Of a DNA stretch of 64,000 nt, positions 26,152 to 34,266 are shown piece after piece (the stretch's first letter is position 1; each line of letters begins with the position of its first letter). The notes beneath the pieces are model-generated. The model saw nothing but the letters and a program-made list of their open reading frames with translations, ran no database searches and had not been told where the DNA came from. A program made the translations under genes and the position numbers. The DNA lies in contig NZ_VJXY01000004.1 of assembly GCF_014831675.1 (NCBI RefSeq), positions 62,001-126,000 on the forward strand. Reading direction: 5' to 3'. Source of the DNA: Komarekiella delphini-convector SJRDD-AB1 (GTDB lineage Bacteria > Cyanobacteriota > Cyanobacteriia > Cyanobacteriales > Nostocaceae).

Positions 26152-27963
26152 TGCACAATTTTTAATAAAGGTGAAGTTGGAGAGCTACCTGTTAGACAAG
26201 AGGCTATTCCCTTCTTGAAATACAATTGAATTAACTTGAGCAGCTCTATTACTTTTGTTACTTTTTATGAACGATAGCCCTGCCCTGAAATCGATTCTGC
26301 TAGTTGCTGCAAATCCTAAAGGGACAGTAAGTTTACGCTTGCAGGATGAGGAAAGAGAAATTAAGGAGCGGCTACGTTTGGCAGGGTATGGCAAAGTTCC
26401 TATTAGTTCAACCGGATCAACTCGTCCAAGAGATATTCAGCAAGCAATGGTGGACTTCAAGCCACAGATTGTACATTTTTCAGGTCATGGAGCAGGTCAA
26501 GACGGTTTAGCTTTTGAAGATGTATCAGGGCAACTTAAGCTGGTTAATTCAGAAGCATTAGCAAATCTCTTTAAACTTTTCTCCAATTGCGTTGAATGTG
26601 TTGTTCTGAATGCCTGCTACTCAAAGTTCCAGGCTGAGGCAATAGTTCAATATATTGACTATGTTATCGGCATGAGTCAGGCTATTGGGGATCGTGCTGC
26701 TATTGAATTCGCTATCGGTTTCTATACCGCTTTAGGTGCTGGAGAATCAATCGAATTTGCCTATGCTTTAGGTTGCAATGCAATTCAACTTGATGGAATA
26801 CCAGAGTATTTGTTACCTGTTCTTTTTAAAAGAGATAAAACGGATTCAAAGAATTCAACAGATTTAGAGCCTTTATATCAAGATTTTTACATAGAACGTA
26901 CTTCTATTGAAACCGATTGCTATAAAGCTATCACAAGACCAGGAGCACTAATTCGGATAAAAGCTCCCTGGCAAATGGGTAAAACATCTCTAATGCTTAG
27001 GATATTCAGTTACGTTGTACGACAGGGGTATCGAGCAGTAAGACTATCTTTTCAAGAAGCAGATTCAGAGGTATTTGACAATCAACAGAAGCTTTTGCAG
27101 TGGTTGTGTGCTAGCACGGCTTATGCATTGAATTTAGAAGATAAAATAGAAGAATATTGGCATGGGTCTTTAGGTAGCAACTTTAATGCTACAAGATACT
27201 TTCAGAAATATTTATTGGCAGCATCTGATACTCCATTAGTTTTAGGGTTGGACGAAGCTGATTTAGTGCTTCAAAGATCTGATATTGGAAGTAATTTTTT
27301 TGGGCTTCTTCGCTCGTGGTATGAGAGAGGCAAAAGTGATTCAACTTGGAGAAAACTTAGATTAATAATCACCCATTCTTTTGAAGCTTATATTCCGCTT
27401 AATATTAACCAATCCCCTTTTAATGTGGGTCTTCCTATTTTACTACCGCCTTTAACTGAGGTAGAAGTAAAGGAACTACTAGAGCGATATCATTTGAATT
27501 GGTCAGAGGAGCAAATCAAATATTTAATGGATGTTGTTGATGGACATCCTTATCTTCTACAGACAGCCCTCAAATCTATTGCTAGTGGCAGATTCACCCT
27601 GGATGAATTTTTAAAGACTGCCCATACCGATTTAGGTTTATTTCGAGACCACCTAAATCATTATTTACTTTTTTTGGAAAGCTATCCAGACTTGAAGCTA
27701 GCGATGAAGCAGGTAGTAGATAGTTTAAGCTTTGTAAGACTGGAATCTAAGCAAGCTTTCCATCTAAGTAGCTTGGGATTGGTTAAACTTAGAGGTAATG
27801 ATGCAATAGTTGCTTGTGGTTTGTACCGAGATTATTTCCGTGTACATCTGTAGTTAAATACTTCAAACTATCTGAAGATGCAGCATAACAATTGCGGTGC
27901 AGCGGATTGAAGGAAGACGCTGGTACTGAGTTACAGGAGATCGGCAACCGCTGACCGCAACCG
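26146..27963 (+). mobile_element. Candidate integron gene cassette carrying the CHAT-AAA gene
   Basis: The segment begins just inside the second core of attC site 1 (TTATGC) and ends at the crossover G of attC site 2, whose first core is GCATAAC, the exact reverse complement of the opening GTTATGC. The match extends to 11 bp (GTTATGCTGCA with TGCAGCATAAC). In real integron cassettes the two halves of the cassette's own attC show exactly this relation. It holds one gene, in the usual orientation toward attC. A single orphan cassette without a nearby integrase is inferred. Confidence 0.6.
26267..27853 (+). CDS. CHAT-like protease domain fused to AAA-like ATPase
   Basis: About 528 residues. The N-terminal caspase-like (CHAT-family) domain has its likely catalytic His in VHFSGHGAGQDG (about residue 74) and Cys in VLNACYS (about 117). 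A linker follows, then an AAA-like domain of the cyanobacterial AAA_35 type opening with YIERTSIETDCYKAI, Walker A APWQMGKTSLM (about 233-243) and Walker B VLGLDEAD (about 330). The rest is an AAA lid and winged-helix-like tail. The start is the ATG; a TTG 12 bp upstream is possible. STAND-type sensing coupled to proteolysis is known for related conflict proteins; activity here is inferred. It is bounded by attC-like sites. Confidence 0.85.
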   Translation: MNDSPALKSILLVAANPKGTVSLRLQDEEREIKERLRLAGYGKVPISSTGSTRPRDIQQAMVDFKPQIVHFSGHGAGQDGLAFEDVSGQLKLVNSEALANLFKLFSNCVECVVLNACYSKFQAEAIVQYIDYVIGMSQAIGDRAAIEFAIGFYTALGAGESIEFAYALGCNAIQLDGIPEYLLPVLFKRDKTDSKNSTDLEPLYQDFYIERTSIETDCYKAITRPGALIRIKAPWQMGKTSLMLRIFSYVVRQGYRAVRLSFQEADSEVFDNQQKLLQWLCASTAYALNLEDKIEEYWHGSLGSNFNATRYFQKYLLAASDTPLVLGLDEADLVLQRSDIGSNFFGLLRSWYERGKSDSTWRKLRLIITHSFEAYIPLNINQSPFNVGLPILLPPLTEVEVKELLERYHLNWSEEQIKYLMDVVDGHPYLLQTALKSIASGRFTLDEFLKTAHTDLGLFRDHLNHYLLFLESYPDLKLAMKQVVDSLSFVRLESKQAFHLSSLGLVKLRGNDAIVACGLYRDYFRVHL

Positions 27964-27969
27964 TTAAAC
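27883..27969 (+). other. attC-like integron recombination site 2
   Basis: Core GCATAAC (27883-27889) and core GTTAAAC (27963-27969, fits GTTRRRY) flank arms TTGCGGTGCAGCGGATTG (27892-27909) and CAACCGCTGACCGCAA (27945-27960), which pair over 16 bp once one G and one A are left extrahelical. The loop of about 35 nt is the variable terminal structure. Lies 29 bp after the CHAT-AAA stop, the usual place for a cassette attC. Confidence 0.65.
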
Positions 27970-28130
27970 ACCCAGCTAAAACCTATGCCCTAGTAGCTGA
28001 ATGTGATTGTGAAGCAGTTTGTCCAAGGTGTCTACATTCAACAGGATGTCCGCAGCATAATGAAGCACTGCATAAAGATTTGGGTTTGTTTTTGTTGAAT
28101 GCCATAAGCCAAGCAGCGCAGAACACCTAG
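27960..28130 (+). pseudogene. C-terminal fragment of a DUF1998/MrfA-like helicase
   Basis: One plus-strand frame from the attC edge to a TAG at 28128-28130 has no start codon but reads AECDCEAVCPRCLHSTGCPQ followed by HNEALHKDLGLFLLNAI. The four-cysteine pattern CDC..CPRC..GCPQHNE is the zinc-binding C-terminus of DUF1998-type helicases. Only the last 50 or so residues remain, so the gene was cut, possibly when the cassette inserted. It is not a copy of the large helicase at 48.5 kb, whose corresponding motif reads CNCATSCYDC. Confidence 0.65.
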
Positions 28131-28146
28131 TAGCAACGCCCTCTTT

Positions 28147-28509
28147 TTAAGCAGTAATTGATTCAGATAACAAACCTGACATACCTAACACTTGCTCTGA
28201 CCAAGTACTGGCTATAGCAGCGATATTTGCACGTTCTGTTGGGCTTGCCCAAATATTTGACCAGTCTTGCTGCCATTCCCTTAACTGGCTTTGTAGTTGG
28301 TTTAATTCCCCTGCTTTCTCGGTATCTGTATCTGGAATAATCAACCCAACAAAAAATAGACTTTCCTCAATAAAAGCAGCAACTAAATCTTGGTTAGCTG
28401 GATTTTGGCATCGAGATTTGATACGTGCCAAACTAGCTGCCAATTCTCCTAAGCGGTTTGCTTGAGGTTGGCGTAAAAAACTCGCTTCAATTGCTCTCCA
28501 ATCAGGCAT
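28147..28509 (-). CDS. Unknown small helical protein, partner of DUF5674
   Basis: 120 residues, helical, acidic to neutral, no recognised family; begins MPDWRAIEASFLRQPQ. AGGAGG lies 6 nt before the ATG, and its ATG overlaps the stop of the DUF5674 gene by one base (TAATG), so the two are translationally coupled. The tight pair of small genes could be a toxin-antitoxin-like unit, but there is no sequence evidence for toxicity. Confidence 0.6.
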   Translation of the reverse strand: MPDWRAIEASFLRQPQANRLGELAASLARIKSRCQNPANQDLVAAFIEESLFFVGLIIPDTDTEKAGELNQLQSQLREWQQDWSNIWASPTERANIAAIASTWSEQVLGMSGLLSESITA

Positions 28510-28844
28510 TATAATCCTCCTAGCAATCGTCGGGTAATTAGAGCTACTCGTTCTCTAATTTCAGCGGATTGAATTTCCATTGTACGATTATTTTGACTGG
28601 GACGGATGTTGATAATCGATTCAAAACCTACTTCTTGAGTGTAGGGAAACCAATCAGCACCCCAAATGTCTTTTTGTCTACTACCATCTTTCAACAAAAT
28701 TTCTTCACATTCATAATGAAGTTGACTGCCTCCAGCAAGAATTTCTCTATCTATATCAACTGCCAATTTTATAAACACTCCCCAGGCTTTGAGCATTTCG
28801 TCAAGTTGCTCTTTTGTCGCGCAATCGCGTATCAGCAGAATCAA
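28509..28844 (-). CDS. DUF5674 family protein
   Basis: 111 residues matching the small DUF5674 family. Conserved features are an N-terminal ATKEQLDEML helix, KLAVDIDREILAGG, LHYECEEILL, LKDGSRQKDIWGADWFP, and the C-terminal INIRPSQNNRTMEI with IRERV. Function unknown; no membrane segments. TTG start supported by GAGG 8 nt upstream. Coupled to the following 120-residue gene. Confidence 0.75.
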   Translation of the reverse strand: MILLIRDCATKEQLDEMLKAWGVFIKLAVDIDREILAGGSQLHYECEEILLKDGSRQKDIWGADWFPYTQEVGFESIINIRPSQNNRTMEIQSAEIRERVALITRRLLGGL

Positions 28845-28946
28845 TTATTTAACCTCAGTTGCCAATATTAATTACCAATATTATTTCATGAACTGTTCTT
28901 ATGGATGGGTTCAAGTTCATTGATTATCTCTATTGAAATGAGTATT

Positions 28947-29798
28947 TTATCGTTTAAAAAATAACAACATCCCGTGTGGATTATCTAAAGATACATCTTT
29001 ATTGCTATTGTGATTCTGCAATTCATCACTTTGTAAATCTTGACTAGAAAGTGAGTACACATCATTTGCAACAAGCTGATATCCTTGATTAATTAGATAA
29101 CCAACTAATTTATCAGGCATTACATGAGATGCACCGTAACTTGGTAACAAATTATGTTCAATTTTATCCTTATCTAAAATGTTTAATTGCACAACACCTG
29201 TACGACAAAATATATCAAAGTCAATTGGCTCAACTAAGCCACTTGTAGTAATTTCAATTGAATTTAATTCCATCGCCAGTTGCTCTATACTCGCAAAATT
29301 CCGCGACCACGGGTTGCCCATTAAAAATAGCCGTATCGATATTGCCTCTGGCTGTACTTTCAAAATATCAAGTAATGTTCTCTTAAGGGCATCTGGTTGT
29401 AAGTAATCTAATACTCCATGAACTGAAACTAGCCGTAGGCTATTAGGAGCGTAAAGTTTTGTCAGTTCTAGTTCTGCTAGATTGCGATCGCAAAAATAAT
29501 TTAACTGTAAATTTGGGTATTGGCTACGTAAAGCTAAAAACTTTTCTGGCGGATTAGTAGCAATGTCGTAACAATCGATTGTCGGAAGTTGGTAGCGCGT
29601 TAAGTCAACTCCTTCAAAACCAAAAAAAACTTCACGTTCGGCAAAACCTGCACCCAAGATAGCTGCACTATCACCTTTACCTGAAAGAATCGCTTTCCAA
29701 GTGAGGGGATAAACATTCGGGGTAAGTTCTAAAAGCCTAGCTTTACTAATCTCTAGGATATTACCACTGCCCTTATTTTCTAGGAATCTTACTGCCAT
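28947..29798 (-). CDS. Possible class I SAM-dependent methyltransferase
   Basis: 283 residues. A Rossmann-like opening AAILGAGFAER (about 45-55) could be motif I, followed by an acidic strand end PTIDCYDIA and a later LVSVHGVLDYLQPDALKRTL resembling the motif IV to V region of methyltransferases. No catalytic specificity motif such as NPPY is seen. Confidence is modest; it could be another Rossmann-fold enzyme. ATG with GAGG 4 nt before it. Lies 14 bp after the next upstream gene, in a unit with the RHH protein and the 274-residue gene. Confidence 0.45.
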   Translation of the reverse strand: MAVRFLENKGSGNILEISKARLLELTPNVYPLTWKAILSGKGDSAAILGAGFAEREVFFGFEGVDLTRYQLPTIDCYDIATNPPEKFLALRSQYPNLQLNYFCDRNLAELELTKLYAPNSLRLVSVHGVLDYLQPDALKRTLLDILKVQPEAISIRLFLMGNPWSRNFASIEQLAMELNSIEITTSGLVEPIDFDIFCRTGVVQLNILDKDKIEHNLLPSYGASHVMPDKLVGYLINQGYQLVANDVYSLSSQDLQSDELQNHNSNKDVSLDNPHGMLLFFKR

Positions 29799-29812
29799 AA
29801 AACCTCGTTATG

Positions 29813-30637
29813 TTATGAAACAACCTTGGGACGACTGATTGGGGTGATATCTTTACCTTCGCCCAAACGGTACACTTCTGTGCGATCGCCAACATCAATT
29901 TCAAAAAACCGATAGCTTGTAGTAAACTGCGCCCACGGTGCCAAAGGATTAATTTTTGGGAGATTGGTTGTTGCTTGGTAAGTAATTTCAAACCCTGCCC
30001 CCCCATCTTGCTTGAACATCCGCAAAAAACATTCGTAGTCTCTAGCGTGCCAAAAATCAGTCGTTCGGCGACGCACCACATCTTGTGAGTCAGAACTCAT
30101 CGCCCGCGCTGCTGATGCGGACACGATCAATTGCAAATTGTCAGACATTCGCGTTAAAGCAAGTTTCTTGTCTGGGTTTGAGAATATTTCATCAACAATT
30201 GGTCTAAGCTCAGGGTGCAAACGAGTTTCGGCAATGTAAAACCCTGAATACTTGCTGATCTCATTCTCAAATTCCCGAACGACTAGTCTTTCAAAGTCAC
30301 AACTAACCGACTTTCGTAAGCTTGCAAAAATCAAGTCTTCGTATAACTTCTGCTGCGATGCTGGCGTTGCTGCAAGAATTTTGAATGCAGACCCGCGCAT
30401 TCCTTGAATTCCAATCAAAGCACAGGTACAATCGAGCGATGCCGCCCACAGTGCTAGAAAATTTCGATACTTAGTATAGAGTATTAACGCTTCCCGATAA
30501 TCAGGAGCTTTAATCTTGAGTAAGTGCTTTACTGGGTTGGGTTTGATCTCCCATCCTGGCCTAGATAATAAAGCCCACAACGTTGAGGAATCTTCAATGG
30601 CATCCATGCATTTATCCCCGAAGCTTATTAATGACAA
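29813..30637 (-). CDS. Unknown protein with possible PAS-like C-terminal region
   Basis: 274 residues, no membrane segments. The C-terminal part, from RRRTTDFWHARDYECF through FEITYQAT to FTTSYRFFEIDVGDR, looks like a PAS-type sensory fold with DFW and two long strands. The N-terminal 190 residues are helical and unrecognised. TTG start inside the end of the RHH gene (10-bp overlap), implying coupled translation, so it may be a sensor working with that regulator; inference only. Confidence 0.5.
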   Translation of the reverse strand: MSLISFGDKCMDAIEDSSTLWALLSRPGWEIKPNPVKHLLKIKAPDYREALILYTKYRNFLALWAASLDCTCALIGIQGMRGSAFKILAATPASQQKLYEDLIFASLRKSVSCDFERLVVREFENEISKYSGFYIAETRLHPELRPIVDEIFSNPDKKLALTRMSDNLQLIVSASAARAMSSDSQDVVRRRTTDFWHARDYECFLRMFKQDGGAGFEITYQATTNLPKINPLAPWAQFTTSYRFFEIDVGDRTEVYRLGEGKDITPISRPKVVS

Positions 30638-31611
30638 TTATTTGTCTGTCCGTTCCTGTCAAATCTCATGCGGGATATCAGCTCCTTAAGATGCGCTGGG
30701 TCTACACCAAACCTATGAGCAATGTCATACTCCTCATCTTCAGTTGGCAGTGCATTTAGTGTTAGTAAATGCTCCAAAAAAGGTTGCGACCCCCCTAAAG
30801 GCAAACCATCATCCGTAAAAGGTAATCTATGTTCGTACATCGGCTGCTCAAATACCGCAGGGCGGGTATTTTGTAGCCACGCTGCAACCTCACCAGGTTT
30901 TGGGGGGTCTATCCCCAGTCGCTCGCATTCTTCTAATAACTCGTTTGATAATTGCGATTCTACTGCAAAGACGCTGCGCGATCGCTCCACCAAATTCTGC
31001 AACCACTCCTGTAGTTTTCCTGTCTCTGGTAGCTGCAAATCCAGCGCCTGACAAGCAGCTACAAATTCTTGTCCAATAAGAGCATTAGCATATAAATGCC
31101 CCAACCAAGTAGCAAATTCCTCATTTTGAGGTAATTCTATCCCTTGTTCAAGGCTAAAAGTTTGCAGTTTCTTTCCTAAACGAATTCTTTCTAAAAGTCT
31201 TGTACTAGTATCTTCTTCATCAGTAATAATTTGAGGGTCATTTGACCCAAAAGCCATTTTGTCTAAAAGCCAAATAGCTATTTGCCCTGATTTTGGAGCT
31301 GACAAATTTAGAGTTTCACAAGCAATAAGCAGCTCAGTTCCCAAAGACGTATAACTTGCAAGCCACTCCTCTAAATTACCCGACCGAGGAGTAGTAAGTC
31401 CCTTTTGAGATAAACCAACAAGCTCTAAACCTAAATTCACCAAATTCCTAACTACCATTGACAAGCTTTTACCCATATCAGGTATTAGCTTCTCAATTTG
31501 ACCCCGCATATCAACATTAATATGAACTGTCACGCGGTCTTTCTCTGCATCTACAGGACGACCACGCTTCGGAGGTAGCTTTGGATTTGGTTCGGGCTGT
31601 TGTTTACTCAT
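30628..31611 (-). CDS. RHH-type regulator with five-unit helical repeat
   Basis: 327 residues. A basic N-terminus (PPKRGRPVDAEKDRVTVHINVDMRG) leads into a ribbon-helix-helix-like segment to about residue 60. From about 60 to 246 there are five copies of a ~26-residue unit with consensus LGxEL-x3-C-x2-LxLxxPxxGxlxxWL (starts near 60, 90, 145, 179 and 221). This repeat is not one I can name. The gene starts 77 bp from a perfect 28-bp palindrome, which is probably its operator. It heads a unit with the PAS-like and methyltransferase-like genes. Confidence 0.65.
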   Translation of the reverse strand: MSKQQPEPNPKLPPKRGRPVDAEKDRVTVHINVDMRGQIEKLIPDMGKSLSMVVRNLVNLGLELVGLSQKGLTTPRSGNLEEWLASYTSLGTELLIACETLNLSAPKSGQIAIWLLDKMAFGSNDPQIITDEEDTSTRLLERIRLGKKLQTFSLEQGIELPQNEEFATWLGHLYANALIGQEFVAACQALDLQLPETGKLQEWLQNLVERSRSVFAVESQLSNELLEECERLGIDPPKPGEVAAWLQNTRPAVFEQPMYEHRLPFTDDGLPLGGSQPFLEHLLTLNALPTEDEEYDIAHRFGVDPAHLKELISRMRFDRNGQTNNCH

Positions 31612-31687
31612 GTTACTTCAGTCTATCGGAACCACAAAGCATATTTGAAGCCTTTGTATGCAAAAAAGTTAATAAACGTAACAAATT

Positions 31688-31715
31688 ATCAGTGTAAAAA
31701 CATTTTTACACTGAT
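31688..31715. promoter_or_regulatory. Perfect 28-bp palindrome between divergent genes
   Basis: ATCAGTGTAAAAA (31688-31700), CA, TTTTTACACTGAT (31703-31715): 13-bp arms with no mismatch. It lies between the RHH-protein gene (minus, start 31611) and the 212-residue duplicated-domain gene (plus, start 31796). Best read as an operator for the RHH protein; a bidirectional terminator is unlikely between divergent starts. Confidence 0.75.
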
Positions 31716-31795
31716 TTTTAATTAAAAAATGTAAATAAAACACATACATAATTGGTTAATTTGGTATTCTTCAACCAAAAGCACAAAAAGTTGAG

Positions 31796-32434
31796 ATGGC
31801 AGAAAAGCACCTATTTCAATCAAAATTTCTGCACGAGTTTAATATGAAATACTGCGAAATTTTCAAAAACTTACCCAAAGAAGGCTTAGAACCGAGACAA
31901 TTCTTACGTTACTGCTTTGGGATAGCTGAACTCAGCCCCCCAGAACTGCTAGAGGAAGAAACCGACTCACAATACCGCAAAAAATGCATCACTTTACTAT
32001 GTGCAGTCTTGGGTGTACAAAGGCCAACAGTTCGTAAGTGGGGAAGCGATCTCAACTTTGATGGGATACCCAATTACTCCAAAGTTTCACTTGCTTACAT
32101 TCAGGCTGCTGAAATCGTACCAAACCAGCTAAAGAGCATCTTGAGAGGAGAATACAACGCACCAGAAGTAGATGCTCAAACCTTTCTAGAAAAAATACTC
32201 CTCGAAGGGTTAACCGAACAGCAAATACTGCAAACTGTTTCTCACGCCAATTTTCGCGCAACTTGTGTCAAAACCCTCACGCAAGTATTACATATTGGCA
32301 CTAAGTCAGTCCAAGATTGGGGTCAGGATATGTCATTTCACAAAATGCCCAAAATTCACAAGCACACCTTGGGCTATGCCTTGGCTGCTATCTCCAAATC
32401 ATCATCAAAAGCTTGGGACAAACAAGCAGCCTGA
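31796..32434 (+). CDS. Unknown protein made of two tandem homologous domains
   Basis: 212 residues. Two halves repeat one pattern of about 70 residues. The first half reads QFLRYCFGIAELSPPELL, KKCITLLCAVLGV, TVRKWGSDLNFDGIP and LAYIQAA. The second reads TFLEKILLEGLTEQQIL, TCVKTLTQVLHI, SVQDWGQDMSFHKMP and LGYALAAI. The WG-D-x-F-x3-P core after a helix looks like an HTH-type DNA-binding unit, perhaps for bipartite sites. No family recognised. Divergent from the RHH regulator across the palindrome. Confidence 0.6.
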   Translation: MAEKHLFQSKFLHEFNMKYCEIFKNLPKEGLEPRQFLRYCFGIAELSPPELLEEETDSQYRKKCITLLCAVLGVQRPTVRKWGSDLNFDGIPNYSKVSLAYIQAAEIVPNQLKSILRGEYNAPEVDAQTFLEKILLEGLTEQQILQTVSHANFRATCVKTLTQVLHIGTKSVQDWGQDMSFHKMPKIHKHTLGYALAAISKSSSKAWDKQAA

Positions 32435-32506
32435 ATTATTTGCGCTGACTGAAGTAGGTAAGTGGTCTTTTAAGACCAACGAAATTAATACGAAGTGAAT
32501 TTTATC

Positions 32507-33622
32507 ATGCCAGCAACTATCACATCAATCCCTTACTGCCAAAAGCATCAACTAGATCCGAATCCAACCGCGCATATCGAAACCAGCAGTCTGGAATATT
32601 TGCACACTGCTTTCCTACTTTACGAATACAAAACCACCTATAGCAAAAAAGAATACCGAACTCTGCTCGATACATACGGTTGGGATAAAGGAAGCTGTGA
32701 GGAAAAACGAGCGATCAGAATAGCCGAAAACTTCCAAGAATTTTCAACTTGTCCTCAACACCTAGCACCAATTCCAGTAACAATACTTCTCAGGCTGTGT
32801 TCTCTTCAATACAAGTCAATTATCAGTCAGCTACAGGATTACCCAATTGGGGGATTAACCTGTGAACTCGTGCTGGAGTTAATCGAAGAGAGGAAAGCCC
32901 TCCTTAAAACCCAAAAACAGGAACAACAAAAGCAGATATCAATCTGGCGTAGAACTCCAAGGGGCGATCGCTATTGCCAATTCCCTCCTCAGTACGAGGA
33001 AGACCACCAAACAGGGGTACTCACACAGGAATTAATTGATGGGTATGGGTTACTTCCCCAGCAAATTCTTCGTGAAGCGATCGCAGACTATCACGCCAGA
33101 ATCAAATCTCAAGAAAAAGAGCAGCCCCAGGAAGAGACTGCTGAATCTGAAGTGGTTGTGGTTGAGTCGGGAATGTTACCACAAGAGGAAATATCCCCAA
33201 CAGAGAGAGAAAAAGCTATAGAAGTTAACTCCAGACTAAAACAAAACGAACAACCTAGCACCAGTAACGCTACAGAACAGCAGCCAGTTGGGGGAGAAGT
33301 ATTAATGCTGGCAGAAAAACTCAAATCAGCCACCAGTTACTATCAAATTAGAAATGCTATATACAGGCATTTGGCTGTTAAAGAAGAAGCTTGGAAGCAG
33401 CTTTCCCCAGAAGAACAGTTAAGAATTGAAAGATTGTTGCCCCAAGAAGTATTAGCTCTCAAAACAGCCAGAAAATCAGGTTTAATCATTGACTACTATG
33501 AGTTAGAAAATGGCTGGTTTCAAGTATTTATTCCAGGTGAGGATAAGCCTGTAAGCGTTAGCAAATTAAATGTAATTAGTTGGCTACAAGAGCAAGAAAG
33601 TCTTAACTACGTAACGACATAA
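32507..33622 (+). CDS. Unknown plasmid protein with low-complexity middle
   Basis: About 371 residues; no family recognised. The N-terminal 130 residues are helical and contain two CxxH-like bits (YCQKHQ; CPQHL). A basic TPRGDRYCQFPPQYEEDHQ segment follows, then an acidic Gln/Glu/Ser linker (about 205-265) and a C-terminal domain (about 270-371) with IDYYELENGWFQVFIPGEDKPVSV. Modular layout suggests binding protein or regulator. It follows the duplicated-domain gene by 72 bp in the same direction; a GTG 12 bp upstream is also possible as start. Confidence 0.55.
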   Translation: MPATITSIPYCQKHQLDPNPTAHIETSSLEYLHTAFLLYEYKTTYSKKEYRTLLDTYGWDKGSCEEKRAIRIAENFQEFSTCPQHLAPIPVTILLRLCSLQYKSIISQLQDYPIGGLTCELVLELIEERKALLKTQKQEQQKQISIWRRTPRGDRYCQFPPQYEEDHQTGVLTQELIDGYGLLPQQILREAIADYHARIKSQEKEQPQEETAESEVVVVESGMLPQEEISPTEREKAIEVNSRLKQNEQPSTSNATEQQPVGGEVLMLAEKLKSATSYYQIRNAIYRHLAVKEEAWKQLSPEEQLRIERLLPQEVLALKTARKSGLIIDYYELENGWFQVFIPGEDKPVSVSKLNVISWLQEQESLNYVTT

Positions 33623-33676
33623 ACTACCACAATCAGCTAACGCCTCAGTCTTAAAAATAATCCCAAAAAAGCATAT

Positions 33677-34009
33677 ATGGAATTGTCAGGAGAAATTCCC
33701 TCAATTCCTTGCTGCTACATGATTGAGCTATCTCGTCCGCTGGGAAATGAGAAACATCAAGCTCGTTATTACTTAGGTTCATGCGCGAACCTCAAGAAAA
33801 GATTTCAGCAGCATCTACAAGGGTCTGGAGCAGCATTTACTCGTGCTGCGATAGAACGCGGCATCGAATTCAAAATTGTCCACGTGTGGAAGACCTCAAG
33901 TAAACAAGAAGCCCGTCAGCTTGAAATTCAACTTAAGCGATATAAAAACCACGCACAATTATTAAGGAGAGTGCAAAATGTCAAAACGAATTCGACAACA
34001 AATAGGTAG
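33677..34009 (+). CDS. Small GIY-YIG nuclease-domain protein
   Basis: 110 residues, essentially a stand-alone GIY-YIG domain: CYMIELSRP, ARYYLGSCANLKKRFQQHLQG (YxG core with the catalytic Arg), then KTSSKQEARQLEIQLKRYK holding the catalytic Glu. The opening tripeptide is CYMI rather than GIY, a common variation. Similar to UvrC-N/COG2827-type proteins. It overlaps the next small gene by 32 bp. Confidence 0.75.
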   Translation: MELSGEIPSIPCCYMIELSRPLGNEKHQARYYLGSCANLKKRFQQHLQGSGAAFTRAAIERGIEFKIVHVWKTSSKQEARQLEIQLKRYKNHAQLLRRVQNVKTNSTTNR

Positions 34010-34266
34010 ATACAATTTCAAACGCAGATTACGTGGAAAAGTATTGCTATCAAAGGTTACAAGCTTTAGTTGCTATCAACAGAGCCATCAAGAAAAAACC
34101 TGTACAACGGCAAGAAAATTTATCCGTAATAACAGTATTCAACCACCATGTGTTATCACCGTACTCAAGATATCGGGTAGTGAAGAAAAATTTTTCTTGT
34201 CAAACAATGGACTGTTTAGTTATAAATATGCCATCGAAAATCACAAACTATTCTCACCGGAAATAG
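33978..34266 (+). pseudogene. Small gene with an apparent one-base frameshift
   Basis: A strong ribosome site (AAGGAG 7 nt before ATG) opens MSKRIRQQI in one frame. From about 34006 a second frame reads DTISNADYVEKYCYQRLQAL, then VAINRAIKKKPVQRQENLSV, with coding-like codon use to a TAG at 34264-34266. One extra G near 34005 would explain the break. Either a mutation, a sequencing error, or a short overlapping gene. The product is basic and unrecognised. Confidence 0.45.

Noticed and set aside
25744-26225. Two overlapping minus frames between the GIY-YIG gene and the cassette
   Set aside because: They lie across the attC-like hairpin and a repeat; composition not coding-like.
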